Assembly (NCBI GenBank): GCA_965214955.1
Contig: CBDCCU010000005.1
Coordinates: 62,001-126,000, forward strand
DNA length: 64,000 bases
Origin: Aliikangiella sp965214955
GTDB lineage: Bacteria; Pseudomonadota; Gammaproteobacteria; Enterobacterales; Kangiellaceae
Direction: 5' to 3'
A program made the position numbers and the translations under genes. Position 1 is the first letter of the stretch, and the number at the start of each line of letters is the position of its first letter. Below are positions 44,191 through 53,874 of this stretch, piece by piece. The notes below the pieces were generated by a model. It was not told the origin of the DNA. It did no database searches and saw only the letters and a program-made list of their open reading frames with translations.

Positions 44191-44342
44191 TTTTATACTC
44201 GTTCTAAACCACATATTTTTTAACACTATTTTTATATAAAAAAGCGATTTCCCTATACAACTTATTTTTTATTGACTATTTTTATTGTTACCTTTAATGT
44301 GTCTTTCAAATGATTTGACGTTTTTTCATGGAGGAAATATCA

Positions 44343-44624
44343 ATGGAGCAATCCTTATCTGGCTATACTAGTCGGGTTGGTGAATCAACTAGCAGGCAAT
44401 TTATTCGTAGTGGGCGCTTTTTTCAAACTCAGGGCAACTGGTACTTTAAAACCCGAGAAGGCATAAATTACGGCCCTTATACCAACAAAACTGAGTGCCG
44501 CTACGCCTATAACGAGTTTATTGATGTTGTTTCCGCCACAAACGATTTAAGTAGTATGCCGATTGATTTTGATCCCCCTAACGACAATGGCAACTGGGAA
44601 GTCCCTAAAATCAACTTTAATTAA
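44343..44624 (+). CDS. Small DUF6316-like protein
   Basis: The product is 93 residues from the ATG at 44343. GGAGG lies eight bases upstream and decides this start over the ATG at 44328. The core GNWYFKTREGINYGPYTNKTE resembles the short DUF6316-type proteins, which have a GQWYFKTREG motif (given here in part to keep it short). It has no signal peptide and no catalytic motif. It is monocistronic with its own terminator at 44631-44653. The function is unknown. Confidence 0.65.
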   Translation: MEQSLSGYTSRVGESTSRQFIRSGRFFQTQGNWYFKTREGINYGPYTNKTECRYAYNEFIDVVSATNDLSSMPIDFDPPNDNGNWEVPKINFN

Positions 44625-44630
44625 TCAGTA

Positions 44631-44653
44631 AAAAGGCCATTCACTGGCCTTTT
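44631..44653. terminator. Hairpin terminator after the DUF6316-like gene
   Basis: AAAAGGCCA-TTCAC-TGGCCTTTT is a perfect 9 bp stem with a T tract. It lies seven bases after the stop codon. Confidence 0.85.
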
Positions 44654-44659
44654 CTATAA

Positions 44660-44699
44660 CTGAACACTGAAACAAGCATCTTGAAGTAGAACGGGTATA
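44660..44699 (+). repeat. Solo right end of the ~265 bp dispersed repeat
   Basis: These 40 bases match the last 40 bases of copy C (CTGAACACTGAAACAAGCAT followed by CTTGAAGTAGAACGGGTATA) almost exactly. The rest of the element is missing. It abuts a hairpin terminator on its left. Confidence 0.85.
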
Positions 44700-44702
44700 T
44701 AC

Positions 44703-46646
44703 TTATTTTAAGTGCTTAATTTCCACTTCTTCTTTGTCGCTTGATTGAATGATCCCCAGTATTTTTTGATAGAAATAAAGCTCAGTATTAAATGCTTTTA
44801 TGATGGTTTCTGCTTGCCTAAACCCATGCCCTTCTCCTTCAAACAACAGATAAGCATGTGGTATGCGTTTTTCATCAAGCGCATCAGCTAGCATTTGTGA
44901 TTGATTAGGCGGAACAACTTTATCATCGGAGCCCTGTAGCAACAAGATAGGGCAAGAGAGCTTATCAGTGTGATATATGGGTGAGCGCTGTTTATAAATA
45001 TCTAAACTCTGTGGCAAAGGCCCAACCATATTATCGGTGTACCGACCTTCAAATTTATGGCATTCATTGGCTAATGCTTCTAAATCTGACACCCCATAGC
45101 GGCTCATACCTGCGGTAAATATATCGTGAAAGGTTAGTGCACATAAAGTTGTATAACCACCAGCACTTCCGCCTCTTATGAGTAGCTTATTTTTATCGAC
45201 TTTATTTTCTGCAACTAAAAACTCGGTTGCCGCAATACAATCCTCAACATCATAAATTCCCCAATTGCCGTTAAGTCTTTGTTGATATTTCTTACCAAAA
45301 CCAGTACTTCCCGAATAATTAACATCAACAACCGCAAACCCTCTATTGGTCCAAAATTGAATTTCAGCACTTAATGCATTATTGGTTGCACCAGTTGGAC
45401 CACCATGACTAATAACAATAAGTGGAGGAAGTGTATTTTTAGGGGCATCAAACTCACTATTAACGGGCTTATAAAAGAAAGCATGACAATGTTTATCGTT
45501 ACTATTAAAGTGGATGCCCTCTGCCACAGAAATTTGCTTTTCAGGCAATACGAAATTTGCTAGTTGGGTAAGCTTATCAAGTTTTTTACTCTGCAAGTGG
45601 TAACGATACATTGCTAGTTCAACTGTGGGGCTTGCTGCGCAAAAATAGAGATAATGATCATCGACCAATAATTGCCCTTCAAAATGAGAAAATGGCAGAT
45701 CAACTGGCTCTATGTGTCCCGTATTTTCATCAATATGACATAAATTTTGCTCGCCATTTTCAAAATAGAGCGCATAAATATCACCTGCATTATTATTGTT
45801 TTTTTGTATGACATAACTTCCCTGAGCAAAAATCCATTGCGGCATGGCAAAGTCTCTATCAATGGGGGTGAGTGCATTGAGGACACCATTAATATGCACA
45901 TAAAGATTTGCCCAGCCACTTGTATTACTCACATAATGAAGGTTTCCGTTTTGATCCCAGCTTGGTTGAAAAATAGAATCACCATTACCGCCAGTTACAA
46001 TATGAGCCGCTGCAATCTTATTATTTTGCCAATCAGCAACCCATAACTCGGTTGAATCCCACGGCATATCGGGCTGTTCCCAACAAGTCCAACAAAGTCG
46101 TTCGCCGTTAGGCTCAAATCTTGGATAGCTATAAAAGTCATACCCTGTGTGCAGTAGAGTAACTTGCTGTTGATTTTCGCTCGAAACAGCAATAGAAACT
46201 AAATCGTTGATCACTTGATTATCTTCGGTATGTCTCTCTCGCACAGCCACTAAGCACTGACCATTAGGATGAAGATCAAAATCAGCAAAACGATCATTAA
46301 TAGATTCACAAATGGGGGTTAATGCTTTAAGACTGCCATCTTTAAACTTGTAAATCCGATCATCTTTAGCATTGGAAAAATAAATAACATCATCTCTAAC
46401 AATAAAGTCGCCACCGCCATATTCATGCACTCGGCTTCTTACACTAATATCTTTTGGTAACACTTCTTCAAGCTTGCCGTTAGACGATTTAACAATAACA
46501 CCACGACCTTGTTCTGATGCTCTCACTTCTAGCCAATATAAAGCACCATTATCTAATTGCATTTGGCCAAACCGTTTGCCCCGACTGGCTAATAAATTAG
46601 CCGAAAGCTTCGATTCCCAGCCGCCATAAGGTTTAGTTGTTTTCAT
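44703..46646 (-). CDS. S9 family peptidase (prolyl oligopeptidase/acylaminoacyl peptidase type)
   Basis: The protein has 647 residues. The N-terminal two thirds form a propeller. The C-terminal alpha/beta hydrolase has the serine nucleophile in IRGGSAGGYTTLC, the Asp in LLQGSDDKVVPPNQ and the His in FEGEGHGFRQ. The oxyanion block SHGGPTGA is present. There is no signal peptide, so it is cytoplasmic. Enzymes of this kind cut short peptides. The gene precedes nothing on its strand, and the TPMT gene lies about 50 bases upstream on the same strand. Confidence 0.92.
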   Translation of the reverse strand: MKTTKPYGGWESKLSANLLASRGKRFGQMQLDNGALYWLEVRASEQGRGVIVKSSNGKLEEVLPKDISVRSRVHEYGGGDFIVRDDVIYFSNAKDDRIYKFKDGSLKALTPICESINDRFADFDLHPNGQCLVAVRERHTEDNQVINDLVSIAVSSENQQQVTLLHTGYDFYSYPRFEPNGERLCWTCWEQPDMPWDSTELWVADWQNNKIAAAHIVTGGNGDSIFQPSWDQNGNLHYVSNTSGWANLYVHINGVLNALTPIDRDFAMPQWIFAQGSYVIQKNNNNAGDIYALYFENGEQNLCHIDENTGHIEPVDLPFSHFEGQLLVDDHYLYFCAASPTVELAMYRYHLQSKKLDKLTQLANFVLPEKQISVAEGIHFNSNDKHCHAFFYKPVNSEFDAPKNTLPPLIVISHGGPTGATNNALSAEIQFWTNRGFAVVDVNYSGSTGFGKKYQQRLNGNWGIYDVEDCIAATEFLVAENKVDKNKLLIRGGSAGGYTTLCALTFHDIFTAGMSRYGVSDLEALANECHKFEGRYTDNMVGPLPQSLDIYKQRSPIYHTDKLSCPILLLQGSDDKVVPPNQSQMLADALDEKRIPHAYLLFEGEGHGFRQAETIIKAFNTELYFYQKILGIIQSSDKEEVEIKHLK

Positions 46647-46694
46647 AAATTGTTCCTTATCAGTGCTTGTCTTGCTATTAATAGACTGAGTGGT

Positions 46695-47354
46695 TTACCA
46701 CTCAATTTGGTAAGTTACTTCAAATAATTGAGTAATACCGCGAGCAATAAACTTGGGTTCACGGTTTAAAATATTATTTTTGCCGAGCTGATTAATTTGG
46801 GCAAAGCCAAAAAGTGTTTCAACTTCTTGTTTATTCACCGAAAATGGCGGCCCTTGCATTTCATTCTGGTCATACTCTAAGGTAATCAACAACAGCTTAC
46901 CCGACGGAACAATTTGCCGTAATTGTTTAACATAGTTTTCGCGCATTGCTTTTGGCAATGCAATTAAAGCCGCTCTATCGTAGATCCCCTGTATACCTTC
47001 TAGCATTACAGGGGTAAGTTGGAAGTAGTTGCCAATGAGTATTGCAATATTATGATGACTTAATTGAGCAAAACTGCCTTGTTGATGCTGTTGTGGTTGA
47101 TGTTGCTGTGGGAGAATATTTTGCTCTGTAAAATATTGCTCTACGGCAATTGGGCTTAATTCATTACCCAAAATGCGCTGATAATGCTTGGCTAAAAAGT
47201 TGAGATCGACCGTCTTTCCACAAAGTGGCACAAAAATATTACAAAGGTTGGCAAATACTTGCTGATGAAACTCTTTTAGCTGAGCATGGGGCTCACCTAA
47301 GTGAAACCCTGTTTCCTGCTTGTTCCACTTAGCAATCCAAAATTCAGACTCCAT
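46695..47354 (-). CDS. tpm: Thiopurine S-methyltransferase family protein
   Basis: The protein has 219 residues with the bacterial TPMT signatures: FWIAKWNKQETGFHLGEPH at the N-terminus, FVPLCGKTVDLNFLAKH and LGNELSPIAVEQYF. It uses AdoMet. The bacterial enzymes methylate selenium and tellurium compounds and thiopurines; the natural substrate is not settled. Gln/His repeats (QQHQPQQHQQG) form a small insertion in the middle. It lies between sohB and the S9 peptidase on the same strand. Confidence 0.93.
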   Translation of the reverse strand: MESEFWIAKWNKQETGFHLGEPHAQLKEFHQQVFANLCNIFVPLCGKTVDLNFLAKHYQRILGNELSPIAVEQYFTEQNILPQQHQPQQHQQGSFAQLSHHNIAILIGNYFQLTPVMLEGIQGIYDRAALIALPKAMRENYVKQLRQIVPSGKLLLITLEYDQNEMQGPPFSVNKQEVETLFGFAQINQLGKNNILNREPKFIARGITQLFEVTYQIEW

Positions 47355-47401
47355 TAACCCATATCTCCTTTGTGATTATTGAGTTTAATGCAAATAATGG
47401 T

Positions 47402-48565
47402 TTAGCTCTTAAACAGTTTTGATTGTAAGTTTTTTTGCCAAATTGTTAAAAATGCTCTTTCAAGCGCCGACTGAATTGAAAAAGAAAATCTATCAGCAAG
47501 TGGCTTTTTAATTCGATAAGTCACCTCAAAAACATCCGTTTCTTTGGCGGCTTCAATAATATAGTCATCACTGGTTTGAATTTCATCAATTAAGCCTAGT
47601 TTTAATGCTTGAGTGCCATACCAGTGTTCACCTGTCGCAACTTTATCCACATTTAAAGTTGAGCGGTTTTCTAAAATAAACTGCTTAAATAAATCGTGAG
47701 TTTCTTCTAGCTCTTGTTTAAATTTGTTGCGAGCTTCATCGGTATTTTCTGCAAACATGGTAAGCGTGCGCTTATACTCACCCGCAGTATGCTGCTCGTA
47801 ATCAACTTTGTTGTGCCTCATTAGGCGATGAAAATTAGGGATTTCGGCAACTACACCTATTGAACCAACAATAGCAAAAGGCGCTGCAATAATTTTATCC
47901 GCCACACACGCCATCATATAGCCACCAGAAGCAGCAACTTGATCAACGGCAATAATTAGCTCTAGTCCAGCCTTTTTAATTCGAGTAAGCTGAGAAGCAG
48001 CTAAACCATAAGAGTGTACCAAACCACCTGGGCTTTCTAATCGGAGTAAAACTTTATCATTTTCACCTGCCGCAGAAATAATAGCGGTAATTTCTTCGCG
48101 CAAATTTTCAACATCTGATGCTTCCACATCACCGTCAAAATTAATAACAAACACGCGTGATTTAATTTCTTCTTCACTGCTTTCACTTTTTTCATCATCT
48201 GAGTTTTGCTTAATATCTTCATCATCTTGCGTTTTAAGCTCAGATTTTGATTCTTTTGCCACTTTATTTTTCAGTGCTTTGGCTTTTTTCTTAGCTTTTT
48301 TAGCTTCTTCTTTTTCTTCTTTTTTTCTTTGCTTGGCTAGCGCCTTATATTCATCTTCGCTCAGTAACTCTTTTTGCAGATCGTCTTTAACTTCTTGAAT
48401 TTCTTCAGAAAGGTTATTAACTTCAATACTACCCTCAAAGTGTTTTCTGTTTTTTTGTCCCGCACTGGCAATTGCGGCAATCACTAAAATAATTGCAACA
48501 ACAATCGTTACTGCCTTGGCTAAAAACATACCGTACTCTATTAAAAACTCCAACCTATTCTCCAA
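47402..48565 (-). CDS. sohB: Probable inner-membrane protease SohB
   Basis: The protein has 387 residues. It has an N-terminal membrane anchor (AVTIVVAIILVIAAIASAG) and a charged Lys/Glu-rich insertion at about residues 60-135 that lengthens it compared with the usual ~350. The S49 protease domain follows with the nucleophile in VAASGGYMMAC and the Lys base in TAGEYKRTLTMF. SohB is a paralogue of SppA, probably degrading signal peptides or periplasmic proteins. It lies upstream of tpm on the same strand, and the lipase gene with its own terminator is further upstream. Confidence 0.93.
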   Translation of the reverse strand: MENRLEFLIEYGMFLAKAVTIVVAIILVIAAIASAGQKNRKHFEGSIEVNNLSEEIQEVKDDLQKELLSEDEYKALAKQRKKEEKEEAKKAKKKAKALKNKVAKESKSELKTQDDEDIKQNSDDEKSESSEEEIKSRVFVINFDGDVEASDVENLREEITAIISAAGENDKVLLRLESPGGLVHSYGLAASQLTRIKKAGLELIIAVDQVAASGGYMMACVADKIIAAPFAIVGSIGVVAEIPNFHRLMRHNKVDYEQHTAGEYKRTLTMFAENTDEARNKFKQELEETHDLFKQFILENRSTLNVDKVATGEHWYGTQALKLGLIDEIQTSDDYIIEAAKETDVFEVTYRIKKPLADRFSFSIQSALERAFLTIWQKNLQSKLFKS

Positions 48566-48577
48566 TCATTCATAAAG

Positions 48578-48606
48578 CAAAAAAAAGCCCTCATTAAGAG
48601 GGCTTT
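48578..48606 (-). terminator. Terminator of the VolA-like lipase gene
   Basis: Read on the minus strand, AAAGCCCTC and GAGGGCTTT form a 9 bp stem with a five-base loop followed by a T run. It lies about 20 bases after the lipase stop and ahead of sohB. Confidence 0.85.
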
Positions 48607-48626
48607 GGATCCTAATGCATATTACC

Positions 48627-50795
48627 TTAAGGTTCAACGAGATCTGTATCAGTTACTGCAACAGTCGTTCCTCCAGAGGTAAAGAAGCCGACAATAGCAG
48701 TTTGCATTGCAACTAATTCGGCCAAAAACTCATCTTCCGCGTTAGGGCCAGCAGGGGTTAAAACTGTACCATGAGTTCCAGAAACAAACTTTAATGTCGC
48801 TCTGCTAGTCTCTGCTGATTCAGTGATAGCTGGTAATCCTAATAGCGCTGATAAAGGATCGGTTCCCGATAGCGGTGCATTTTCTGCCGAATTAGGCACC
48901 ACAGTATCACCTGCAACCCTTATCATTAATGTAGGTACAGGTGTTTCACGAGTAACGGCTTCGTCTGCATAGTTAGCAGGGTCGCCACTATCTACGGCAG
49001 TTTGAGCGGCAACTAAGAATAATTGATAATCATCGCTATCAGGCTCTACACCAGCAAGCTGTAAACCAGCTCTAATTCTTGGACCAAAAGTATCAGAAGC
49101 ATCTAATAAGCCTGCAACACCGCCACCTGGATTAGCAAGAACTGCCGCAGAAACTAAATCAGATTTAGCCACAAAAGACGAGCCAACAATACCGCCTAAG
49201 GAATGCCCCATAAAGTAAACTTTAGTTGAGTCAAAATCAGGCACCATATCACCATCAACATCCATGGCTGGAATCGCTTTTTCCAGTGTTAATAAATCAA
49301 AAATGGCTTGACGCAAATTATCTCTAGAAGCTCTTAAGTTAGCTAAATTTATTGTATGAGCACCTGAGCTATCTGGACCATCTAAAGTATCGGTGGATTG
49401 ATGTGGAGCGCCATTAGCATCAAGCAAGTCAACACCAAAGGTTCTTTCTCTTACTGCACCAGATTCAAAATCGTTGTAGCCTACAAAAATAGGTGCGCCA
49501 ATCTCTTCGCCAACACCATGTAACGGCATATCCATAGAAACAACCGCAATACAGGCTCTAGCCATGGTATCTGCAATACCAAACATTGCCGTACGGTTAG
49601 AAGTAATACCATGTTGGAAAATTAATACTGGATGAGGAGCAGAGCACTCATCGCTTGAAGGTAAAGAAATTAATAATGGTACCGTTTCAATGCTATTCAC
49701 ATTAGGAAGAGGATTAGCATAGGTTAAATCATCTAACGGAGAAGGGTTAGGAACAAAGCCCGACTCAGAAGGAACCATTTCTGCGGTTTTCCAAAAACCC
49801 GTAACAACCACTGCTGACTCTGCTGCAGATTGAGGTGCCTCAAGCATATAGTTTACATCTAAGGTACCTGTACTAATTAGCGCATCACCGCTGAGTGCAG
49901 GATTAATTGAGCTAGAAGGAATATTTAAAGGCGTAACGCTAGTTGCAGGAAAGACACCTTGCGAGAAAGGAAGATCGACATATAAACCCTTTGCCGCTTC
50001 TAAGGTATTACCAATCGTTTGAACCGTAAACTGAAAGCTTAAAATAATATCATCTTTTGGCGTACCTGCTGCATCAGCGGCATTTTCCATGGCATTTACC
50101 AATTGACGAACTGGCTCAAGTGCCGAAGTTGCTCCGCCCGCAGGAATTGGGTCTTCACGTTGTGCAATTGCATATTGACCATCGGTGATCACAGGGTTGT
50201 TATTAGTATCAACCACACCATTAGTCACAACCACCATGTAATTACTTCGTGAACTGAGAGGACGAAGCGGCAACACAGCAACGCTTAATGGCCCCGTATA
50301 GGTTGCAAAATAATCAACACCAGCAACTAATTCAGTAGCGCCAGTAACAGGCCCTGTTGGACTAGAAATTCCTGGTGCAACCTCAGATAAAGCCACATCA
50401 GTAGCAAACAGTTTAATCGTACTACCAGGAATAATAGTGCTAGGCTGAATATCGGTGTCATTATCACCAGTGTTACCTGCATTATTAAAAGAAATACTAA
50501 TTGGTGCAATGCTCGACCAACCGTCTAAACCACCAATCGCTAAAAGTGGATCAGAGGCGTCTAATTCATCTTCGTCAGGGATCGCTAAGGTAAGGTTTTC
50601 GGTACCCGAAAACAATAAGTCATTTGGTAGGGGAATATTCCCGTTACTAACATCATAGGTTGCTCTAGTAAGCGCAATACTATCGCCACCAGAACCGGCT
50701 GTACCTTCTGGCACAACAGGATCTTCTGGACCATCTGAACAACCAGTAAAACCGATTAAACTGGTTACCGCGAGCCCTAACATGAGTTTTTTCAT
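48627..50795 (-). CDS. VolA/Pla-1 family lipoprotein phospholipase/lipase
   Basis: The protein has 722 residues with a lipoprotein signal (LIGFTGC, Cys19). The N-terminal part has Ig-like and lipase_Pla-1 features (FQFTVQTIGNTLEA, LRPLSSRSNYMVVV). The alpha/beta hydrolase domain carries VYFMGHSLGGIVG with Ser near residue 530, and a late His in GTHGTVL. In Vibrio, VolA is a surface lysophospholipase that releases fatty acids for uptake. A FadR-like site lies upstream at 50985-51000, and fadR is the next gene, which links it to fatty acid control. Confidence 0.88.
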   Translation of the reverse strand: MKKLMLGLAVTSLIGFTGCSDGPEDPVVPEGTAGSGGDSIALTRATYDVSNGNIPLPNDLLFSGTENLTLAIPDEDELDASDPLLAIGGLDGWSSIAPISISFNNAGNTGDNDTDIQPSTIIPGSTIKLFATDVALSEVAPGISSPTGPVTGATELVAGVDYFATYTGPLSVAVLPLRPLSSRSNYMVVVTNGVVDTNNNPVITDGQYAIAQREDPIPAGGATSALEPVRQLVNAMENAADAAGTPKDDIILSFQFTVQTIGNTLEAAKGLYVDLPFSQGVFPATSVTPLNIPSSSINPALSGDALISTGTLDVNYMLEAPQSAAESAVVVTGFWKTAEMVPSESGFVPNPSPLDDLTYANPLPNVNSIETVPLLISLPSSDECSAPHPVLIFQHGITSNRTAMFGIADTMARACIAVVSMDMPLHGVGEEIGAPIFVGYNDFESGAVRERTFGVDLLDANGAPHQSTDTLDGPDSSGAHTINLANLRASRDNLRQAIFDLLTLEKAIPAMDVDGDMVPDFDSTKVYFMGHSLGGIVGSSFVAKSDLVSAAVLANPGGGVAGLLDASDTFGPRIRAGLQLAGVEPDSDDYQLFLVAAQTAVDSGDPANYADEAVTRETPVPTLMIRVAGDTVVPNSAENAPLSGTDPLSALLGLPAITESAETSRATLKFVSGTHGTVLTPAGPNAEDEFLAELVAMQTAIVGFFTSGGTTVAVTDTDLVEP

Positions 50796-51137
50796 CTGTT
50801 TCTCCCAATGAAGCTTTATTAAGACCTAACTCTTAATCTTTATCTAATCAAATATTATTATTAATCGTTACTGATCAGCATGAGAATTTAAAATTTAAGC
50901 CTCTACTTTTTATGTTATTTAAATTGTTTTCGATTTTTCGCGAAAATATCGACTAATCCTACTCATAATCACCTATCAATAGCAAGAGTTCAGACCAGTT
51001 AAATCCAAATTTTCTTAATAATTATCCAATTTAACTCAATTGAATTAGTGTTCTGGATAATTTTTGCTCATTTCATCATTTTTTATAGCGTTGCAACATA
51101 ATTTCTAAGATGTTGGCAATAATGAAAGTTAAAATAT
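50796..51137. other. Intergenic region between the lipase start and the fadR stop
   Basis: It is 342 bases and noncoding. It contains the FadR-like site at 50985-51000 and a palindrome TTTTCGCGAAAA within an imperfect larger inverted repeat at 50931-50951. The lipase promoter must lie here. No other signal was identified. Confidence 0.55.
50985..51000 (-). promoter_or_regulatory. FadR-like operator upstream of the lipase
   Basis: Read on the minus strand it is AACTGGTCTGAACTCT. The left half AACTGGTC with TGA is shared with the site at 51936-51951 and fits the gammaproteobacterial FadR half-site. It is about 190 bases before the lipase start. Confidence 0.6.
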
Positions 51138-51863
51138 TTATTTAGGCTCTATTTCTTTTAACGAGCTTAAATGCTGACGCATATCACTCCAAAGCTGCCC
51201 ACTCTCTTTCCCATAGCTTCTAATTGCATCAACTAACTTAGGATAATCTTGCGATTCAACAATAGGGATCAATGACTCATAATAGGCTTTAGCCAGCTTT
51301 CTGGTTTTTGCTGAAGAAAAATAAAATCGACCAATTCTATAATAAATATTTTTAAAACCATTAAGCATTAATACATAAACAGGATTTCCCGAAAGCCCCG
51401 CACATTCATGTTGAACCTTCCAATCAAAGGCGATGTAATCTTCTGCTGTTTCGGCAGTGTTATGAATGCCACTAACAAGTGCTATCATTTTTTCAGTGTT
51501 TTCTTTCATTGCCAATCTAAAATAAATACTACTCACTTGTGTTCTCACATCGAGCAGTTGATCTGCCAATTTTAGCGAGCCTTGATCATCAAGTCGTGTA
51601 ATTGTTTCAAGGATGTGCAATCCCGCTGTTTCCCAAATGTTATTTACTTTAGTCGGCTTGCCATGCTGAATGGTTAACCAGCCATCTCTAGCCAGCCTTT
51701 GTAAAACTTCGCGAAGCGTTGTTCGTGTTACCCCAATTAGCTCTGATAGCTCTCTTTCGGCAGGTAGTATTGTGCCTGCGGCAAACTTACCATTCCAAAT
51801 AGAGTCAACAATATATTCTTCTGCAAATGCTGCTGGGCTTCTTGCGGTAATAAGGTTTGTCAT
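51138..51863 (-). CDS. fadR: Fatty acid metabolism regulator FadR
   Basis: The protein has 241 residues. The GntR-type winged helix is complete (SPAAFAEEYIVDSIWNGKF, PAERELSELIGVTRTTLREV, LQRLARDGWLTIQHGKPTKV). The C-terminal all-helical acyl-CoA-binding domain begins near NNIWETAGLHILETI. FadR represses beta-oxidation and activates fab genes, and it is released by long-chain acyl-CoA. It is divergent from nhaB, as in Escherichia and relatives. A FadR-like site lies in its own upstream region. Confidence 0.96.
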   Translation of the reverse strand: MTNLITARSPAAFAEEYIVDSIWNGKFAAGTILPAERELSELIGVTRTTLREVLQRLARDGWLTIQHGKPTKVNNIWETAGLHILETITRLDDQGSLKLADQLLDVRTQVSSIYFRLAMKENTEKMIALVSGIHNTAETAEDYIAFDWKVQHECAGLSGNPVYVLMLNGFKNIYYRIGRFYFSSAKTRKLAKAYYESLIPIVESQDYPKLVDAIRSYGKESGQLWSDMRQHLSSLKEIEPK

Positions 51864-51935
51864 TATTATTCCTTCGATTCACTAATGCGGTCAGTTTTTA
51901 CATTAGCAATATATAAGCAAAATAAGTAATCGTTC

Positions 51936-51951
51936 AACTGGTCTGAGTTGT
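51936..51951 (+). promoter_or_regulatory. FadR-like operator between fadR and nhaB
   Basis: AACTGGTCTGAGTTGT lies 73 bases upstream of the fadR start and about 240 bases before nhaB. Its first 11 bases are identical to the site upstream of the lipase. It suggests autoregulation of fadR. Confidence 0.6.
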
Positions 51952-52009
51952 AGTAAGGATACGCGTTTTAATAAGCGAAGGCAAAACTTAAAAAAATGAG
52001 TATTTTAAA

Positions 52010-52023
52010 GGAGAACGGGTATA
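52010..52023 (+). repeat. Short fragment of the dispersed-repeat end
   Basis: GGAGAACGGGTATA matches the outer right end of the ~265 bp element and the arms of the palindrome at 2106-2161. It lies in the fadR-nhaB intergenic region. It is too short to be certain. Confidence 0.45.
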
Positions 52024-52189
52024 CATACTTTTAACTTTAGCCTTATTTTTGTTAGTATTTTTACTTCTACTAGGAAAAAGCATAAATTAAGACTAAAATT
52101 TGCCCTGTAGAAAATATCGTTATAAAAAGAAGCAATTAATACCGCTAAAATAATCGAATAAACTTTTTAAACTAATAAAAGGACAACCT

Positions 52190-53824
52190 ATGAGTCGTTC
52201 CATTCCACAGGCTTTTGTGCATAACTTTCTAGGGAATTCACCTGACTGGTACAAAGTCACTATTATTGCCTTTCTCATTATAAACCCTATTATCGTTTTA
52301 ACCGCAGGTCCTTATATTGCGGGTTGGATCTTAATTTTAGAGTTTATATTCACTTTAGCCATGGCTCTTAAATGCTATCCACTTCTCCCCGGAGGACTAT
52401 TAGCAATAGAAGCCTTATTTATAGGTTTAACTTCACCCGACACGGTGATGTACGAAATAAAAAGTAATTTAGAGGTCATTTTGCTATTAGTTTTTATGGT
52501 CGCTGGCATCTACTTTATGAAAAACCTACTGCTGTTTATTTTCACCAAGTTGTTACTAGGGGTGCGCTCCAAAGTTATTCTGTCTTTAATGTTTTCATTT
52601 ACGGCTGCCTTTTTATCGGCGTTTTTAGATGCATTAACAGTAACTGCGGTAGTAATAGCTGTAGCGGTTGGCTTTTACGGCATATTCCACAAAGTAGCAT
52701 CAGGTAAAAAATTTACTAGCGATCACGATCATGGTGTAGATGATGAAGTGATTGATCTGCATCGTGAAGATCTCGACGCATTCCGCTCATTTTTAAGAAG
52801 CCTTGTTATGCATGCTGCTGTTGGTACTGCACTGGGTGGTGTTTGCACTTTAGTGGGTGAGCCGCAAAACTTACTGATTGCCGGTAAAGCAAGCTGGGAG
52901 TTTGTAGAATTTTTCTTACGTATGGCGCCAATCACTATTCCAGTATTATTCGCCGGCTTAATCACAGCTGCAATATTAGAATACACCGGTTGGTTTGGTT
53001 ATGGTCAGCGATTGCCAGAAAAAGTTCGCACCGTAATGGAAGACTTTGCTGAATATGAAAATGAGCAACGCACTACCGCCGATAAAGCCGCGTTAATTGC
53101 TCAAGCCTTAACCGGTGTCTGGTTAATTATTGCCCTTGCCTTTCATTTAGCCGCAGTCGGTGTTATTGGGCTTAGCGTAATTATTTTAGCCACTGCCTTT
53201 TGTGGGGTAAATGACGAACACCAAATTGGTCATGCTTTTGAAGAAGCCCTTCCATTTACCGCCTTGTTAACCGTGTTTTTTGCCATCGTTGGAGTTATTG
53301 CCGATCAATCATTATTTACTCCAATAACTGAAGCCGTACTGGCTTTAGAAGGCAACACCCAAGTGGTTATGCTGTATGTGGCTAATGGTTTACTATCGAT
53401 GATTAGCGATAATGTCTTTGTTGCAACCGTTTATGTTAGCGAAGTGGCTAAAGCAGCATTAGATGGCACTATAACCCGTGAAACTTTCGACCTTTTATCG
53501 GTGGCTATTAACACAGGTACTAATATTCCAAGTGTCGCAACACCTAACGGTCAGGCAGCCTTCTTATTTTTGCTTACTTCTGCCTTAGCCCCACTAATTA
53601 GGCTTTCCTATATGAAAATGGTGATTATGGCTTTTCCATACACCATTGTAATGAGTATTGTTGGATTTATGATGATTAAAATCTCGTTAGAGCCTATGAC
53701 ACACTCAATGAAAGAAGCAGGTCTGTTGTCGAACCATTCTATAGAGCAGCTTTGTATTAAAATGGAAGGACGCTGGGAAAATGAAAACTGCGTTTTAGAA
53801 GAGAAAAAATCAGGCGGTCATTAG
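52190..53824 (+). CDS. nhaB: Na+/H+ antiporter NhaB
   Basis: The protein has 544 residues (usual ~510-530) and about 11 membrane segments. Family motifs include FVHNFLGNSPDWYKVTIIAF, SAFLDALTVTAVVIAVAVGF and LGGVCTLVGEPQNLLIAGKA. It exports sodium in exchange for protons, which suits a marine cell. The start is the ATG at 52190 with AAAAGGA upstream. It is divergent from fadR, a long-conserved pairing. The C-terminus has a soluble tail (EQLCIKMEGRWENENCVLEE). It is closed by the terminator at 53875-53905. Confidence 0.96.
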   Translation: MSRSIPQAFVHNFLGNSPDWYKVTIIAFLIINPIIVLTAGPYIAGWILILEFIFTLAMALKCYPLLPGGLLAIEALFIGLTSPDTVMYEIKSNLEVILLLVFMVAGIYFMKNLLLFIFTKLLLGVRSKVILSLMFSFTAAFLSAFLDALTVTAVVIAVAVGFYGIFHKVASGKKFTSDHDHGVDDEVIDLHREDLDAFRSFLRSLVMHAAVGTALGGVCTLVGEPQNLLIAGKASWEFVEFFLRMAPITIPVLFAGLITAAILEYTGWFGYGQRLPEKVRTVMEDFAEYENEQRTTADKAALIAQALTGVWLIIALAFHLAAVGVIGLSVIILATAFCGVNDEHQIGHAFEEALPFTALLTVFFAIVGVIADQSLFTPITEAVLALEGNTQVVMLYVANGLLSMISDNVFVATVYVSEVAKAALDGTITRETFDLLSVAINTGTNIPSVATPNGQAAFLFLLTSALAPLIRLSYMKMVIMAFPYTIVMSIVGFMMIKISLEPMTHSMKEAGLLSNHSIEQLCIKMEGRWENENCVLEEKKSGGH

Positions 53825-53874
53825 TAAAATTAACTATTAGGATCGGCTGATCTTTCATTTAACTCACCAGCTAA

